Assembly (NCBI GenBank): GCA_903844135.1
Contig: CAIMSN010000091.1
Coordinates: forward strand, 1 to 64,000
DNA: 64,000 bases
Origin: an uncultured Rhodospirillales bacterium
Lineage (GTDB): Bacteria > Pseudomonadota > Alphaproteobacteria > Acetobacterales > Acetobacteraceae
Direction of reading: 5' to 3'
Below are positions 1-13,588 of this stretch, piece by piece. The first letter of the stretch is position 1. Each line of letters begins with the position of its first letter. The notes under the pieces are model-generated. The model worked only from the letters and a program-made list of their open reading frames with translations. It ran no database searches and was not told the DNA's origin. A program made the position numbers and the translations under genes.

Positions 1-2985
1 CGCACCGGTCGCGGTCACCAGCGGCAGCAGGCCGAGGATGAAGGCGAACGAGGTCATCATCACCGCGCGGAACCGCATGTGCGCGCCCTGGCGCGCCGCC
101 TCTCGGATGCTCTCGCCGGCCTCCCGCCGCTCCTTGGCGAATTCGACGATCAGGATGCCGTTCTTCGCCGCCAGGGCGATCAGCACCACCAAGCCGATCT
201 GGGCATACAAATCGAGCGACAGCCCGCTGAGACGGATGCCGATGAAGGCCCCGAGCACGCCGACCGCCACCGACATCAGCACCGGGATCGGGATGATCCA
301 GCTCTCGTAGAGCGCCACCAGGAACAGGAACGCGAACAGCAGCGCCATCGCCAGGATGATGCCGGTCTTGCCGCTGGCCTGGACCTCCTGATACGCGGTA
401 CTGGTCCATTCGTAGTCGTAGCCGGACTGCAGCGTCCGTCCCGACACGCCGGCCATCGCCGCCAGCGCGGTGCCGGACGAGATTCCGGGCGCCGGCGTGC
501 CGTTGATGGTGATGGCACGGAGGTTGTTGTAGCGCGTGATCGCCTGTGGCCCGGTCACGATCCGCAGCGTCGCCAGGGCGCGCAGCGGCACGGTCCCGCC
601 GGTATTGTTGCGGATATACAGGCGCCACAGATCGTCGATCTTGGAGCGGTCCTGCGCCTCGCCTTCGACATTCACCTGCCAGACGCGACCGAACAGGTTG
701 AAATCGTTGACGTAGCTCCCGCCCAGCGTGGTCTGCAGGGCGGTGAAGATGTCGTTGACGTTGACGCCCAGCGCCTCCGCCTTGGCGCGGTCGATATCGA
801 GGTACAGCGACGGCGTGCTGGCGGTGAAGGTGGTGAACACCCGCGCCAGCTTGCCGGTCTGGTTCGCGGCCGCCAGCAGTCCCTGCATCTGCGAGGAGAG
901 CTGGGTCGGGGACTGGCCCTCGAGCGCCTCCAGCTCGTATTCGAAGCCGCCGCCCGGCGACAGGCCGATGATCGGCGGCAGGTTGAACGGGAACACGGTC
1001 GCCTGTCGCAATCCCTGGGTCTCGCCGAACAGATGGCCGATCAGCACCATCGCGTTCTCGGACGCCTTGGTCCGGTCCGCGAACGGCTTGAGGCGCACGA
1101 ACACGAACCCGGCGTTCGGCTCCTGCACCGTGTCGAGGAACGAGTAGCCGATCACGCCGAACGTGTGCGCCTCGCCCGGCAATCCCTGCGCGAGCTTCTC
1201 GACCTGCGCCACCACGCCGCTGGTGCGCGAGACCGAGGCCCCGTCCGGCAACTGCACGTTGATGAAGAAGCCGCCCTGGTCCTCCTCCGGCAGGAAGCCG
1301 GCCGGCATCGAGCTCTGCAGCACGCCGATCAGAAGACCGCACGCCACCACCACCAGGACGCCTCCGATGGCGAACCCGAGCAGGCGGGCGACGATACGGG
1401 AATAGCCGTTCCGGACGCGGTCGATCAGCCCCAGGATGCGCTGCAGGAAGCGTCCGACCAGGCCGCGCTTCTCTCCGGTGTGCCGCAGGAACACGCCGCA
1501 CAGAGCGGGCGACAGGGTCAGCGCGTTCAGCGCCGAGATCAGCATGGCGATGCAGATCGTCACCGCGAACTGGCGGAACAGCACGCCGGACAGGCCCGGA
1601 ATGAAGGCGATCGGCACGAACACCGACAGCAGCACCAGGGTGATGGCGATGATCGGACCGGTGATCTGGGTCATCGCCTTCCGGGTCGCGTCGGCCGGCG
1701 ACAGGTCCGGCTCCTCCTCCATCACCCGTTCGACGTTCTCGACCACGACGATGGCGTCGTCGACGACGATGCCGATCGCCAGCACCATCGCCAGCAGCGA
1801 CACGGTGTTGGCGGAAAACCCCAGCGCCGACATGCCGGCGAAGGCGCCGATCAGGCTGACCGGCACGGCGATGGTAGGGATGATGGTTGCGCGCAGGCTG
1901 CCGAGGAACAGGAACACGACCAGGACGACCAGCACGAACGCCTCGAAGATCGTCTTGAGCACCTCGTGCACGGTGTCGTGCACGAAGTCGGTGCTGTCGT
2001 AGGTGATGTTGTAGGTCAGGCCGGCCGGGAAGCGGTGCGACAGATGCGTCACCAACTGCTTGACGGCGGCGGCGGTGTCGAGCGCGTTGGCGCCCGGCGA
2101 CAGATAGATCGCCAGCGCCACCGACGGCTTGCTGTCGAAGCGGGATTCGGAATCCAGCGTCTGCGCACCGAGCTCGACCCTGGCGACGTCGCGCAGCCTG
2201 AGCACCGACCCGTCAGGATTGGCACGGATCACGATAGCGCCGAACTGCTCCGGCGTGACCAGGCGGCCCTGGGTCTGAACGTTGAACTGGTACTGCTGGT
2301 CCGGTCCGACCGGACGCGCGCCGATCCGGCCGACCGCGGCGACGGTGTTCTGCTGCGCCACGGCGCTGGTGATGTCGGTCGGCGACAGATTCAGGTTGGT
2401 CAGCCGCTTGCTGTCGAACCAGATCCGCATCGAGTATTTCTGTCGCGACAGCAGGCTGGCCTGGCCGACGCCGGGCGTGCGCGAGATCCCGTCGATGACG
2501 TTGATCGTCATGTAGTTGGCGATGAACAGCGGCGCGAACTTGGCGTTCGGACTGTAGAAGTTGATGAACATCAGGATCGCCGACGAGCGCTTCTGCACCG
2601 TCAGCCCCTCCGCCTGCACCGTCGCCGGCAGCTCGGCGTTGGCGGTCTGCACCCGGTTCAGCACGTTGACGGTGTTGACGTCCGGATTGGTGCCGAGCTG
2701 GAAGCTGACGGTCAGGTTGTACGACCCGTCATCGCCGCTCACCGACCGCATGTAGATCATCTTGTCGACGCCGACGACCTGCGCCTCGATCGGCTGCGCC
2801 ACGGATTCCTCGACCACCGAGGCCGAGGCGCCGGGATAGGTCGCGGCGACCTGCACCTGCGGCGGGACGATGTCGGGGAACTGCGCGACCGGAATACGGG
2901 TCAGGCCGACCAGGCCGGCCAGGGTGATGACGATCGCAATCACGATCGCCAGCCTGGGCCGGTCGATGAAGACGCCGGAAATCAT
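1..2985 (-). CDS. RND efflux transporter permease, HAE1/AcrB-like (3' end outside window)
   Basis: This is the inner-membrane proton-driven pump of a tripartite RND multidrug efflux system. The minus strand reads [20 protein letters not shown]..., the standard HAE1 N-terminus with its first membrane helix. About residue 410 has [20 protein letters not shown], which carries the paired aspartates of TM4 used for proton relay. The window holds 995 codons without a stop. The family usually has about 1040-1060 residues, so only the last roughly 50 are missing. The ATG at 2985 is chosen because AGGAG lies just upstream, and it follows the adaptor stop by 10 nt, so the two are co-transcribed. Substrates cannot be told from sequence. 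No outer-membrane channel gene is seen; it may lie beyond the left edge. Confidence 0.93.
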   Translation of the reverse strand, partial: MISGVFIDRPRLAIVIAIVITLAGLVGLTRIPVAQFPDIVPPQVQVAATYPGASASVVEESVAQPIEAQVVGVDKMIYMRSVSGDDGSYNLTVSFQLGTNPDVNTVNVLNRVQTANAELPATVQAEGLTVQKRSSAILMFINFYSPNAKFAPLFIANYMTINVIDGISRTPGVGQASLLSRQKYSMRIWFDSKRLTNLNLSPTDITSAVAQQNTVAAVGRIGARPVGPDQQYQFNVQTQGRLVTPEQFGAIVIRANPDGSVLRLRDVARVELGAQTLDSESRFDSKPSVALAIYLSPGANALDTAAAVKQLVTHLSHRFPAGLTYNITYDSTDFVHDTVHEVLKTIFEAFVLVVLVVFLFLGSLRATIIPTIAVPVSLIGAFAGMSALGFSANTVSLLAMVLAIGIVVDDAIVVVENVERVMEEEPDLSPADATRKAMTQITGPIIAITLVLLSVFVPIAFIPGLSGVLFRQFAVTICIAMLISALNALTLSPALCGVFLRHTGEKRGLVGRFLQRILGLIDRVRNGYSRIVARLLGFAIGGVLVVVACGLLIGVLQSSMPAGFLPEEDQGGFFINVQLPDGASVSRTSGVVAQVEKLAQGLPGEAHTFGVIGYSFLDTVQEPNAGFVFVRLKPFADRTKASENAMVLIGHLFGETQGLRQATVFPFNLPPIIGLSPGGGFEYELEALEGQSPTQLSSQMQGLLAAANQTGKLARVFTTFTASTPSLYLDIDRAKAEALGVNVNDIFTALQTTLGGSYVNDFNLFGRVWQVNVEGEAQDRSKIDDLWRLYIRNNTGGTVPLRALATLRIVTGPQAITRYNNLRAITINGTPAPGISSGTALAAMAGVSGRTLQSGYDYEWTSTAYQEVQASGKTGIILAMALLFAFLFLVALYESWIIPIPVLMSVAVGVLGAFIGIRLSGLSLDLYAQIGLVVLIALAAKNGILIVEFAKERREAGESIREAARQGAHMRFRAVMMTSFAFILGLLPLVTATGA

Positions 2986-2995
2986 CGGCCCGCTC

Positions 2996-4306
2996 CTAGT
3001 GCTGGCCGCCGCCGGCGGGCGCGGTCCCGCCCTGCTTGGCGGCGTCGTCTCCGGTGCCGTTGGTGCGCATCGTCTCCGCCTCCGCCGCCTTGGCGCCGGG
3101 GTCCGGAACCACGGCCTGCGGCGCGCCGGGCGAGACCTTGGCGCCGTCATGCAGCTTCTGGATGCCGTCGACGATCACCTGGTCGCCGTCCTTCAGCCCG
3201 GACAGCACGACCGCGTTGGCGCCCACCGTCTCTCCCAGCTTGAGGTCGGCGCGCCTGGCGACGTTGCCGGCGGCGAGCAGGAACACGTAGTCGCCCTCCT
3301 GGTCCGACAGCACCGCGGCGCGCGGAATCACCAGCCGCTCCACCGGATGCGGATCGGCGACCGTCACGGTGACGAACTCCCCGTCCACCAGCTCCCGGGT
3401 GCTGACGCCGTCGTTGGACTGCGCGGTGGTCACGCTGCCGCGCTTCGGGTTGGCCACCGTGGCGCGCAGCGTGATGGTGTCGGTATTCTCCGACACGGTC
3501 GGCGCCACGTAGTCGAGCCTGGCGGGCTGGTCGTAGGACGTGCCGTCGCCAAGCGTGAGCTTGATCGAGACCGCGCTCAGGCCGCCAACGTCCTGGTATT
3601 TCTTCTGCATCGAGAGCACGTCGCGACTGGCCGCGGGGAAGGTGACGTACATCGGGTCCTGGGTGACGATGGTCGCCAGCGTGCCGGTCGACGGACTCAC
3701 CACGTTGCCCTCGTTCACCGCGGTCGCGCTGATCCTGCCGTCGACCGGGGCGCGGATCTCGGTGTAGCCGAGCTGGATCTGCGCGGTCTGCAGGTTGGCC
3801 TGCGCCGAGATCACCGCCGCCGCGCCGCCGCGCGCCGAGGCCAGCGCATTGTCGTACGACTGCTTCTGCCCGGCCGGGGTGCTGAGCAGCGCCTTCTGCC
3901 GGGCGAAATTGATGCCGGCATTGGCGACGGTGGACTGCGCCTGCTCCAGCGCGCCCTGCTGGGCCAGCACGGCGGCCTGGAACGGCGCCTGCTCCAGCAC
4001 ATAGAGCAGATCGCCCTTCTTGACCTCGGCGCCCTCGTCGAACAGGCGCTTGTCGAGGTAGGCGGTGACGCGCGGCACCAGCGCCACCCGGTCGACCGCC
4101 TGGATGCGGCCGATATAGTCGCTGCTCGCGGTCACCGCCTGATGGCCGACCGGCTGGACGCCGACCGCGGGCGGTCCGTTGGGAGCGCCGGGCGGCGCCG
4201 CGAGCGCGGCGGCGCCGGAGAACAACGCTGCCACCGCCACGGAGGAGAACGCCGACATCGGAACGGAGACAGGGCAGAGGCGGGTGCGGACGGTTTCGCG
4301 GGTCAT
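2996..4306 (-). CDS. RND efflux periplasmic adaptor (membrane fusion protein), AcrA/MexA-like
   Basis: The 436-residue protein links the RND permease to an outer-membrane channel. It begins with a signal-peptide-like stretch ([20 protein letters not shown]). The lipoyl half follows ([35 protein letters not shown]), then an alpha-hairpin rich in Ala/Gln, then the second lipoyl half ([24 protein letters not shown]) and the beta-barrel and membrane-proximal parts. No lipobox cysteine is obvious, so it is probably anchored by an uncleaved or cleaved signal rather than lipid. An internal Met at residue 17 is an alternative start; the listed ATG has GAGGA about 10 nt upstream. It is the first gene of the operon with the permease, behind a TetR-type palindrome. 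Confidence 0.93.
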   Translation of the reverse strand: MTRETVRTRLCPVSVPMSAFSSVAVAALFSGAAALAAPPGAPNGPPAVGVQPVGHQAVTASSDYIGRIQAVDRVALVPRVTAYLDKRLFDEGAEVKKGDLLYVLEQAPFQAAVLAQQGALEQAQSTVANAGINFARQKALLSTPAGQKQSYDNALASARGGAAAVISAQANLQTAQIQLGYTEIRAPVDGRISATAVNEGNVVSPSTGTLATIVTQDPMYVTFPAASRDVLSMQKKYQDVGGLSAVSIKLTLGDGTSYDQPARLDYVAPTVSENTDTITLRATVANPKRGSVTTAQSNDGVSTRELVDGEFVTVTVADPHPVERLVIPRAAVLSDQEGDYVFLLAAGNVARRADLKLGETVGANAVVLSGLKDGDQVIVDGIQKLHDGAKVSPGAPQAVVPDPGAKAAEAETMRTNGTGDDAAKQGGTAPAGGGQH

Positions 4307-4355
4307 CTCTGCTTGTCCTCGGGCTCGAAGGCGCGGCGCCGGTCCCCTGCGAGAC

Positions 4356-4369
4356 TGACCGCACGGTCA
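4356..4369. promoter_or_regulatory. TetR-type operator candidate between efflux operon and ndh
   Basis: TGACCGCACGGTCA has perfect 6-bp inverted arms around a 2-bp centre. It lies 50 nt before the adaptor ATG and 85 nt before the ndh ATG, so it could control either or both divergent transcripts. Short TGACCG/CGGTCA palindromes are typical of TetR-family repressors of RND pumps. No tetR gene adjoins it here; the only TetR in the window is 23 kb away. Confidence 0.5.
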
Positions 4370-4453
4370 ATAGGACCGCCCTCGGCCCAGGGCAACCACC
4401 CGGACCAGTCGCACGTTCGCCAACAACCCAGGCGCAGAGAGACCAGAAACCGG

Positions 4454-5791
4454 ATGCTGCAGAGCAACATAGCGCATGCGGCCGGTCCGTCTGCGGCGGC
4501 AGGAACCGGAAGCGCTCACCATGTCGTGATCGTCGGCGGCGGCTTCGGCGGCTTGAATGCGGCCAAGAGCCTGCGCCGGGCGATGCGGCGCGGCGACTGC
4601 CGGTTGACCCTGATCGACCGCTCCAACCACACGCTGTTTCAGCCGCTGCTCTATCAGGTGGCGACCGCGGCGCTCGACGACACCACCATCGCGGTGCCGA
4701 TCCGCTCGGTGCTGGCCAAGTCGCCGGCGGCCCGCACCCTGATGGAGACGGTGACCGGGATCGACCGCGCGGCCGGGACGGTGCTGATCGCCGGCGGCCC
4801 GCCGGTGCCCTACGACACGCTGATCCTGGCCACCGGCTCGGTCTATTCCTGGTTCGGCCATCCGCATTGGGCGGAACGGGCTCCGGCGCTGAAGAGTGCC
4901 GCGGACGCGCTGGCGCTGCGCGACCGGCTGCTGCGGGCGTTCGAGCGCGCGGAGGCGGAGCCCGATCCTGCGGAACGGGCCAGGCTCCTGACCTTCGTGG
5001 TGATCGGCGCCGGCCCGACCGGGGTCGAGCTCGCCGGCGCCATCGCCGAGCTGGCGCACACCACCCTGGCCAGGGATTTCCGGACCATCGATCCGTCCGG
5101 GTCGCGGATCGTGCTGTGCGATGCCGGCCACAAGGTGCTGGCCAGCTTCCCGGACCGGCTCTCCGCCTATGCCGCGCGTCGCCTCGCCGCACTCGGCATC
5201 GAGCTGCGCCTCGGCGCCGGCGTGAGCGATCTCGATGCGCGCGGCGTGATCCTGGGCGCGCCGGAGGGCGAGCACAGGATCGAGGCGGACTGCGTGTTCT
5301 GGGCCGCCGGCACCGAGGCGACCAAGGTGGCGGACTGGCTGGGGGTGCAGGGCGACCGCCGTGGCCTGGTCGCGGTGCGGCCGGATTGCAGCCTGCCCGG
5401 CCATCCCTCGATCTTCGTCATCGGCGACGCCTCGGCCATGCCGGGCCGGGACGGCAAGCCGTTGCCGGGCCTCGGCGCCGTCGCCAAGCAGCAGGGACAG
5501 TTCGTCGGCGGTCTGATCGCGGCGCGCCTTGCCGGCAGAATCGGGGAGCGGCGATTCCGCTATACCGACTGGGGCCAGTTGGCGATGATCGGCGGATCGT
5601 CGGCGGTGGCCGATTTCGGCTGGATCAGGCTGACCGGCACGCCGGCCTGGCTGGTCTGGAGCGCCGTGCATCTCATGCTGCTGGTCAGCACACGCAATCG
5701 GGTGGTCGTCTACATACAATGGGTGTGGGCGTGGCTGACCTATGCCCGCGGCGCCCGCATCATCGTCGGCCAGCCCGGACCGGACCGGTGA
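4454..5791 (+). CDS. ndh: Type II NADH dehydrogenase (NDH-2)
   Basis: This is a single-subunit, non-proton-pumping NADH:quinone oxidoreductase that feeds electrons to membrane quinone. The 445-residue product has the FAD-binding Rossmann motif VVIVGGGFGGLNAAKSLRR near residue 20. The NAD-binding motif FVVIGAGPTGVELAGAIAEL follows in the middle, then IFVIGDAS, the second FAD contact. The C-terminus is hydrophobic and aromatic (WLVWSAVHLMLLVSTRNRV), as in NDH-2 membrane attachment. The long track ORF from 2870 runs through antisense sequence; ATG 4454 is the first start after the divergent efflux operon. The stop overlaps the next gene's GTG by 4 nt, starting a coupled string that runs through trehalose synthesis. 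Confidence 0.92.
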   Translation: MLQSNIAHAAGPSAAAGTGSAHHVVIVGGGFGGLNAAKSLRRAMRRGDCRLTLIDRSNHTLFQPLLYQVATAALDDTTIAVPIRSVLAKSPAARTLMETVTGIDRAAGTVLIAGGPPVPYDTLILATGSVYSWFGHPHWAERAPALKSAADALALRDRLLRAFERAEAEPDPAERARLLTFVVIGAGPTGVELAGAIAELAHTTLARDFRTIDPSGSRIVLCDAGHKVLASFPDRLSAYAARRLAALGIELRLGAGVSDLDARGVILGAPEGEHRIEADCVFWAAGTEATKVADWLGVQGDRRGLVAVRPDCSLPGHPSIFVIGDASAMPGRDGKPLPGLGAVAKQQGQFVGGLIAARLAGRIGERRFRYTDWGQLAMIGGSSAVADFGWIRLTGTPAWLVWSAVHLMLLVSTRNRVVVYIQWVWAWLTYARGARIIVGQPGPDR

Positions 5792-6873
5792 GCCCGCGCC
5801 TGCCGCCGTCGGATCACTGCGACGGAACGCGGTTTCACAACCCGGTCCTGCCGGGACAGACCGGCCAGGCCGGAGCGAGCGGCCCGCTGGCGATCCTGCG
5901 CTGGCGGCTGAGCGGGAGCCGGGCGCCCTGGCCGCGGCCGATCGCCGATCCGCCGCCGTTCGGCGATCCGCGCCGGGAACCGGACCAGGACAGCGTCGCG
6001 CTGACCTTTCTCGGCCATGCCGGGTTCCTGATCCGCATGGGCGGCCGCAGCATCCTGACCGATCCGGTGTTCTCGCAACGCTGCTCGCCGGTCGCCTGGG
6101 CCGGGCCGCAACGGGCCCGGCCGCCGGGTCGGCCTCTGGACGCGCTGCCGCCGATCGACCTGGTACTGCTGTCGCACAATCATTACGACCATCTCGACCT
6201 GCCGAGCCTGCGCGCGATCGTCGCCCGCGACGACCCGGCGTTCGTGGTGCCGCTCGGGACCGGGCGGACGGTGGCCAAGGCGGTCTCCAAGGCGGTCTCC
6301 AAGGCGGGCAGGCGCCGCATCACCGAGCTCGATTGGTGGCAGACGCACGATTTCGGCGGCCTGTCGATCACCGCGACGCCGGCGCGGCACTTCTCCGCCC
6401 GCACCCCGTTCGACCGCAACCGCGCGCTCTGGTCCGGCTTCCTGCTGTCGGGCGGGCCGATGCCGGTGCTGTTCGCCGGCGATTCCGGCGACGGTCCGCA
6501 CTGGCGTCAGATCCATGACCGGCTCGGAGCGCCGGGCCTCGCGCTGCTGCCGATCGGCGCCTACGCGCCGCGCTTTCTGATGGGCGCGATCCACATGACG
6601 CCGGAGGAAGCGGTGGCGGCGCACCTGGCGCTGCGGGCGGAGCGATCGATCGGCATGCATTTCGGCACCTTCCAACTCACCGACGAACAGATCGACGAGC
6701 CGATACGCAGGCTCGCCGAGGCGGTGCGGCAGGCCGGGCTCGACCCGGGCGCCTTCATCACGCTGGGGTGCGGCGACGTGCACACGGTTCGGCGCGGAAC
6801 TCGGCGGCGCGCACCGGGTTCTCCGGCGGACGTCGCATCCACGCGCGCTCCGACCCACCAGGAATCCAGATGA
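5788..6873 (+). CDS. MBL-fold metallo-hydrolase, NAPE-PLD/UlaG-like
   Basis: The predicted 361-residue cytoplasmic enzyme has the metallo-beta-lactamase fold. It shows LTFLGHAGFLIRMGGRSILTD, the metal-binding LLSHNHYDHLD (HxHxDH), a mid histidine (ATPARHFS), FAGDSGD with the bridging aspartate, and a late IHMTPEEAV. The spacing resembles the bacterial NAPE-PLD-like branch; the true substrate is unknown. The GTG start overlaps the ndh stop (GTGA), and the stop overlaps the glgX ATG (ATGA). Codons near 6280-6303 contain a 12-bp tandem duplication giving AVSKAVSK. The function assigned is family level only. Confidence 0.85.
   Translation: MSPRLPPSDHCDGTRFHNPVLPGQTGQAGASGPLAILRWRLSGSRAPWPRPIADPPPFGDPRREPDQDSVALTFLGHAGFLIRMGGRSILTDPVFSQRCSPVAWAGPQRARPPGRPLDALPPIDLVLLSHNHYDHLDLPSLRAIVARDDPAFVVPLGTGRTVAKAVSKAVSKAGRRRITELDWWQTHDFGGLSITATPARHFSARTPFDRNRALWSGFLLSGGPMPVLFAGDSGDGPHWRQIHDRLGAPGLALLPIGAYAPRFLMGAIHMTPEEAVAAHLALRAERSIGMHFGTFQLTDEQIDEPIRRLAEAVRQAGLDPGAFITLGCGDVHTVRRGTRRRAPGSPADVASTRAPTHQESR
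6280..6303. repeat. 12-bp in-frame tandem duplication
   Basis: GCGGTCTCCAAG occurs twice back to back inside the MBL-fold gene and adds AVSK once more to the protein. It keeps the reading frame and looks like recent replication slippage. Confidence 0.8.
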
Positions 6874-9004
6874 CCGGCAACGCGACCACCGCGCTCAAGG
6901 AAGGCCTTCCCTACCCGATCGGGGCAACCTGGGATGGCAAGGGCGTCAACTTCGCCCTGTTCTCCGCAAACGCCACCAAGGTCGAGCTCTGCCTGTTCGA
7001 CGCCGACGGCGAGACCGAGCTCGAGCGCATCGTCCTGCCGGAATATACCGACCAGATCTTCCATGGCTGGCTGCCCGATCTCGGCCCGGGCCAGGTCTAT
7101 GGCTACCGCGTGCACGGGCCCTACGAGCCGAAGAACGGGCACCGCTTCAATCCCAACAAGCTGCTGCTCGACCCATACGCGCGCGCCCATGTCGGCGAGG
7201 TGGTGTGGGATCCCGCGATCTTCGGCTACACGCTGGGCCATCCCGACGGCGACCTGAGTTTCGACACGCGCGACAGCGCGCCGTTCGTACCGAAATCCGT
7301 CGTGGTCGATCCGAACTTCGACTGGCACGGTCAGCCGAAGCGGCATCGCATCGCCTGGGACCGGACGGTCTTCTACGAGACCCACGTCAAGGGCTACACC
7401 AAGCTGCATCCGAAAGTCCCCGAGGCGTTGCGCGGCACCTATGGCGGGCTGGCGGTACCCGAGGTCCTCGCGCACATCAAGGCGATCGGCGTCACCTCGA
7501 TCGAGCTGCTGCCGATCCACAGCTTCGTCAACGACAGCCAGTTGCTCGAAAAGGGCCTGACCAACTACTGGGGCTACAACACGATCGGTTTTTTCGCGCC
7601 CGACCCGCGCTATGCGCACGAGCCGGAGCAGTCGCTGCGCGAGTTCAAGGAGATGGTCTCCGGCATCCACGAGGCCGGGCTCGAGGTGATCCTCGACGTG
7701 GTCTACAACCATACCGCCGAGGGCAACGAGCGCGGTCCGACGCTGTCGTTCAAGGGCATCGACAATGCCAGCTACTACCGGCTGCTGCCCGACCAGAAAC
7801 GCTATTACGTGAACGACACCGGCACCGGCAACACGGTGAACCTGTCGCACCCGCGGGTGATCCAGATGGTCACCGACAGCCTGCGCTACTGGGCCGAGGA
7901 AACCCATGTCGACGGGTTCCGTTTCGATCTCGGCACCATCCTGGCACGCGAGCCGAACGGCTTCGACAACAAGTCCGGCTTCCTGAAGGCCTGCTCCCAG
8001 GACCCGACGCTGGGAACGGTCAAGCTGATCGCCGAGCCCTGGGATTGCGGTCCCGGCGGCTACCAGGTCGGCGAATTCCCGCCCGGCTGGGCGGAATGGA
8101 ACGACAAGTTTCGCGACATCACGCGGGATTTCTGGAAGGGCGCCGCTCATGCGGCCGATCTCGCGCCGCGCCTGCTGGCAAGTCCCGGGGAATTCGATCA
8201 TCAGGGCCGCAAGCCCTGGGCCTGCGTCAACTTCGTCACAGCACATGACGGTTTCACCCTGAACGACGCGGTCACCTACGCCGAGAAGCACAACGACGCC
8301 AACGGCGAGGACAACAAGGACGGTTCGTCCGACAACCGGTCCGACAATTACGGCGTCGAAGGTCCGACCGACGACCCGGCGATCCAGGCGGTACGGGCGC
8401 GCCAGGTGCGCAACATGCTCGCCACCCTGCTGCTGAGCCAGGGCACGCCGATGCTGGTCGCCGGCGACGAGTTCGCCCGCACCCAGGGCGGCAACAACAA
8501 CGCCTATTGCCAGGACAGCGAGATTTCCTGGGTGAATTGGCAGATCGAGGAGAAGGGCGAAAGCCTGATCCGCTTCGTGTCGCGTCTGACCGCGCTGCGC
8601 CGGCGCTTTCCGATCCTGCGTCGCGGCCGCTTCCTGACCGAGGCCTATAACGAGACGCTCGACATCAAGGAGCTGAGCTGGATCAATGCCGGCGGCGGCG
8701 AGATGCAGGGCGACGACTGGGACGGCGCGCAATGCTTCGGGCTGATGTTGGACGGCCGCGCGCAGCCGACCGGCATCCGCAAGCGCGGCGAGGATGCTAC
8801 CCTGCTCCTGGTGCTGAATGCCTGGCAGGACATGGTGGAATTCAAGCTGCCGTCGGTGTCCGGTCAGCACTGGAAGCTGCTGATCGATACCAACCTCTCC
8901 GAGGAGGACGAGGAAAAGGAGGACCGGCATTTCGCCCCGAACCACGTGTACGGCGTGACCGGCCGGTCGTTCCTGATGTTCGAGCTCGTCGCGGGCGAGC
9001 AGCC

Positions 9005-9008
<4 letters not shown>
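6870..9008 (+). CDS. glgX: Glycogen debranching enzyme, isoamylase type (GH13)
   Basis: It hydrolyses alpha-1,6 branches of glycogen or limit dextrin, releasing linear maltodextrins that TreY can use. The 712-residue protein has an N-terminal CBM48-like domain (NFALFSANATKVELCLFD). The GH13 regions follow: DVVYNHTAEGNERG (I), GFRFDLGTILA with the nucleophile Asp (II), IAEPWDCG with the acid Glu (III) and FVTAHDGFTLND (IV). The length is normal for GlgX. The ATG has AGGA 7 nt upstream and overlaps the preceding TGA. It is followed by treZ and treY in the same coupled string, so it most likely serves trehalose production from glycogen. Confidence 0.95.
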
Positions 9009-10764
<1,756 letters not shown>

Positions 10765-10768
<4 letters not shown>

Positions 10769-13509
10769 CCGTCATTCCACGGGCGACCTACCGTCTGCAG
10801 TTCCACAAGGGGTTCGGTTTCCGCGACGCGACCGCCCTAGCGGGCTATCTCGGCCGGCTCGGGGTCAGCCACGTGTATGCGTCGCCCTATCTGAAGGCGC
10901 GTCCCGGCAGTACGCACGGCTACGACATCACCGACCACCATCTGCTCAACCCGGAGCTCGGCACCGAAGCCGACTTCCAGGCGATGTGCGCCGCGTTCAA
11001 GGCCAACGGGCTGGGGCAGATCCTGGATTTCGTGCCCAACCACATGGGGGTCGGCGGCGCCGACAACCCGCTCTGGCTCGACGTGCTGGAATGGGGACCG
11101 GAATCGGATCATGCCGGCTGGTTCGACATCGACTGGGATCCCGACCGCCGCTATCTGCTCAACAAGCTGCTGGTGCCGTTCCTCGGCGACCAGTACGGCG
11201 TCGAGCTGAAGGCCGGCAACCTGGTCCTGAAATACGACGCCGAGGATGGGGCGCTGTCGGTCTGGGCCTATGACAGCCACAAGCTGCCGATCTGCCCGCT
11301 CTTCTACGATCGGGTGCTGGGCCACGACGATCCAGGCCTCGACAAATACAGCGACCTGTTCTCGGACCTGCCGATGTGGCGTCCCCAGGTCGCGGAGCGA
11401 GCGCGGCTGCTGAAATCCGACCTCGCTCTGCTGACCCGGGACGTTCCGGCCTCTCGCGAGGCGCTGGATCGCCGGGTCGCGGCGCTGAACGCGGACTGGC
11501 AGGCGCTGGACGCGCTGATCCAGGCGCAATATTGGCGGGTGGCGTTCTACGGCGTCGCCGGAGACGACATCAATTACCGCCGTTTCTTCAACATCAACGA
11601 TCTGGCCGGGCTGCGGATGGAGCTGCCGGAAGTGTTCCGCCACGCCCACGCCCGCATCATCCCGATGATCGAGGACGGCACGCTCGACGGCATAAGGCTC
11701 GACCATGTCGACGGACTGCTCGATCCGAAGCGCTATTTCGAGGATCTGCGCGCCGCCACATCGCGGCCATTCTATCTCGTGATCGAGAAGATCCTCGCCG
11801 GGCACGAGCAGCTTCGCGAGGATTGGCCGGTCGAGGGCACCACCGGCTACGATTTCACCAATCTCGTGCTCGGCGCCATGATCGATCCGTCGGCGGAGCA
11901 GAGCTTCACCGAGACCTATCGCGGCTTCACCGGGCTTTCCACGCCGTTCGAGCAGATCGTGCGCGACTGCAAGATCCGCATCATGGAAAACGAGATGGCC
12001 AGCGAGCTGAACGTGCTCGGCCGCGATGCCGGACGGATCGCCCGGCAGAACCCGATGACCGCCGACTTCACGCGCAACATCCTGCAGCGCGCGATCAAGC
12101 TGATCGTCGCGCACTTCCCGGTCTATCGCACCTACATCGACATGGACGGCACCCAGGAGGCGGCCGATCGGCGCGACCTCGACTGGGCGACCGCGCAGGC
12201 CAAGCGCGCCGACAGCTCGATCGATGCGTCGGTGTTCACCTTCCTGCACGGAATCCTCTCCGGGCGCACCGTGGCCGAGCCGCGCAGCGGCTTCAACCGC
12301 ATCGCCGTGCTGCGCTTCGCGATGAAGCTGCAGCAATATTCCGGGCCGGTGATGGCCAAGGGCCTCGAGGACACCACCTTCTACCGCTACAATCGCCACG
12401 TGGCGCTGAACGAGGTCGGCGGCGAACCGCATCGGTTCGGGGTATCGGCCACCGCGTTCCACAAGGCGAACCAGCTTCGGGCCCGGAACTGGCCGAACGC
12501 CATGCTCGGCACCTCGACCCACGACACCAAGCGGGGCGAGGATACCAGGGCCAGGCTGGCGGTGCTGTCCGACCTTCCCGACGAGTGGGCGCGGCAGGTC
12601 ACCACCTGGAGCCGTCTGCTGCGGGCGCGGCAGGGCGACCTGGACGGCAACGCCGCGCCGGACCGCAACGACGAATATCTGCTGTATCAGCTTCTGGTCG
12701 GGTCCTGGCCGGTCGAACTGCTGGAGCAGCCGCAGGAGGCGGGGCTCGAGACCTACGGCGGACGCCTGGCCGGGGCGCTTGAAAAATCCATGCGCGAGGC
12801 GAAGCTGCATTCGAACTGGACCACGCCGGACACCGACTACGAGGCGGCGATGCAGGACTTCGCGCGGACCGCGCTGGACCCGCAGCGCGGCAGCTTCCTG
12901 ACCAGCTTCCTGCCGTTCGCGCAGCGCATCGCCAGGCTGGGCGTGCAGAACAGCCTGATCCAGACGGTGATGAAGCTGACCCTGCCCGGCATGCCGGATC
13001 TCTACCAGGGCAGCGAGATGTGGGACCTCAGCCTGGTCGACCCGGACAACCGCAGGCCGGTGGATTACGCAATCCGCGAGCGCGCCCTGTCGGACCTCCT
13101 CCCGGCGCTGGCGGAGCCGTCGCGGAGAGGCGCTGCGATGACAGAGCTGCTCGCCGGCTGGCAGGATGGCCGGATCAAGCTGGCGGTGACCGCGCTGCTG
13201 CTCGGGCTGCGGCGCGAGTCGCCGTCCTTGTTCGCGGAGGGCGGATACGAACCTATTGCCATCGAGGGCGACAAGGCGGATCGGGCGCTGGGCTATCTGC
13301 GCCGGCTGGGCGAGGATCGGCTGGCGGTGCTGGTGGCGCGCTTTCCCGGCGTGCGCGAGTCCGATCCCGACTGGGCCGGCACCGTCGCCAGTCTGCCGGA
13401 GGGACGCTGGACCGACCTTCTCAGCGGCAGGACCCTCGACGGCGGACCAGTCCCGCTCGACGATGCCTTCGGCATTTTGCCGGCCCTGGTGCTGGTCCCC
13501 GCCGGGTAG
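10765..13509 (+). CDS. treY: Malto-oligosyltrehalose synthase (TreY)
   Basis: It isomerises the terminal alpha-1,4 bond of maltodextrins to the alpha,alpha-1,1 bond, making maltooligosyltrehalose. The 914-residue protein begins MTVIPRATYRLQFHKGFGF and continues with SHVYASPYLKARPGSTHGYD, characteristic of TreY. Further features are ILDFVPNHMG, GIRLDHVDGLLDP (nucleophile), FYLVIEKILA (acid Glu) and GTSTHDTKRGED. It is larger than other GH13 members, as usual for this family. The ATG overlaps the treZ TGA. It is the last gene of the coupled ndh-MBL-glgX-treZ-treY string; trehalose probably serves osmotic, drying or acid protection. Confidence 0.95.
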
Positions 13510-13588
13510 GCCTCCCGGCGGCGGCGCAGTGACAGCGGCAATCGAGGCTCATATGATCGTGCGCGTTGGATCCGGCAGGAGTACGATC

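Noticed and set aside
79-3243. 1054-residue plus-strand ORF
   Set aside because: Antisense to the RND permease; its Arg/Asp/His-rich, low-complexity translation is the usual shadow in GC-rich DNA.
10837-12810. 657-residue minus-strand ORF
   Set aside because: Antisense to treY; shadow.
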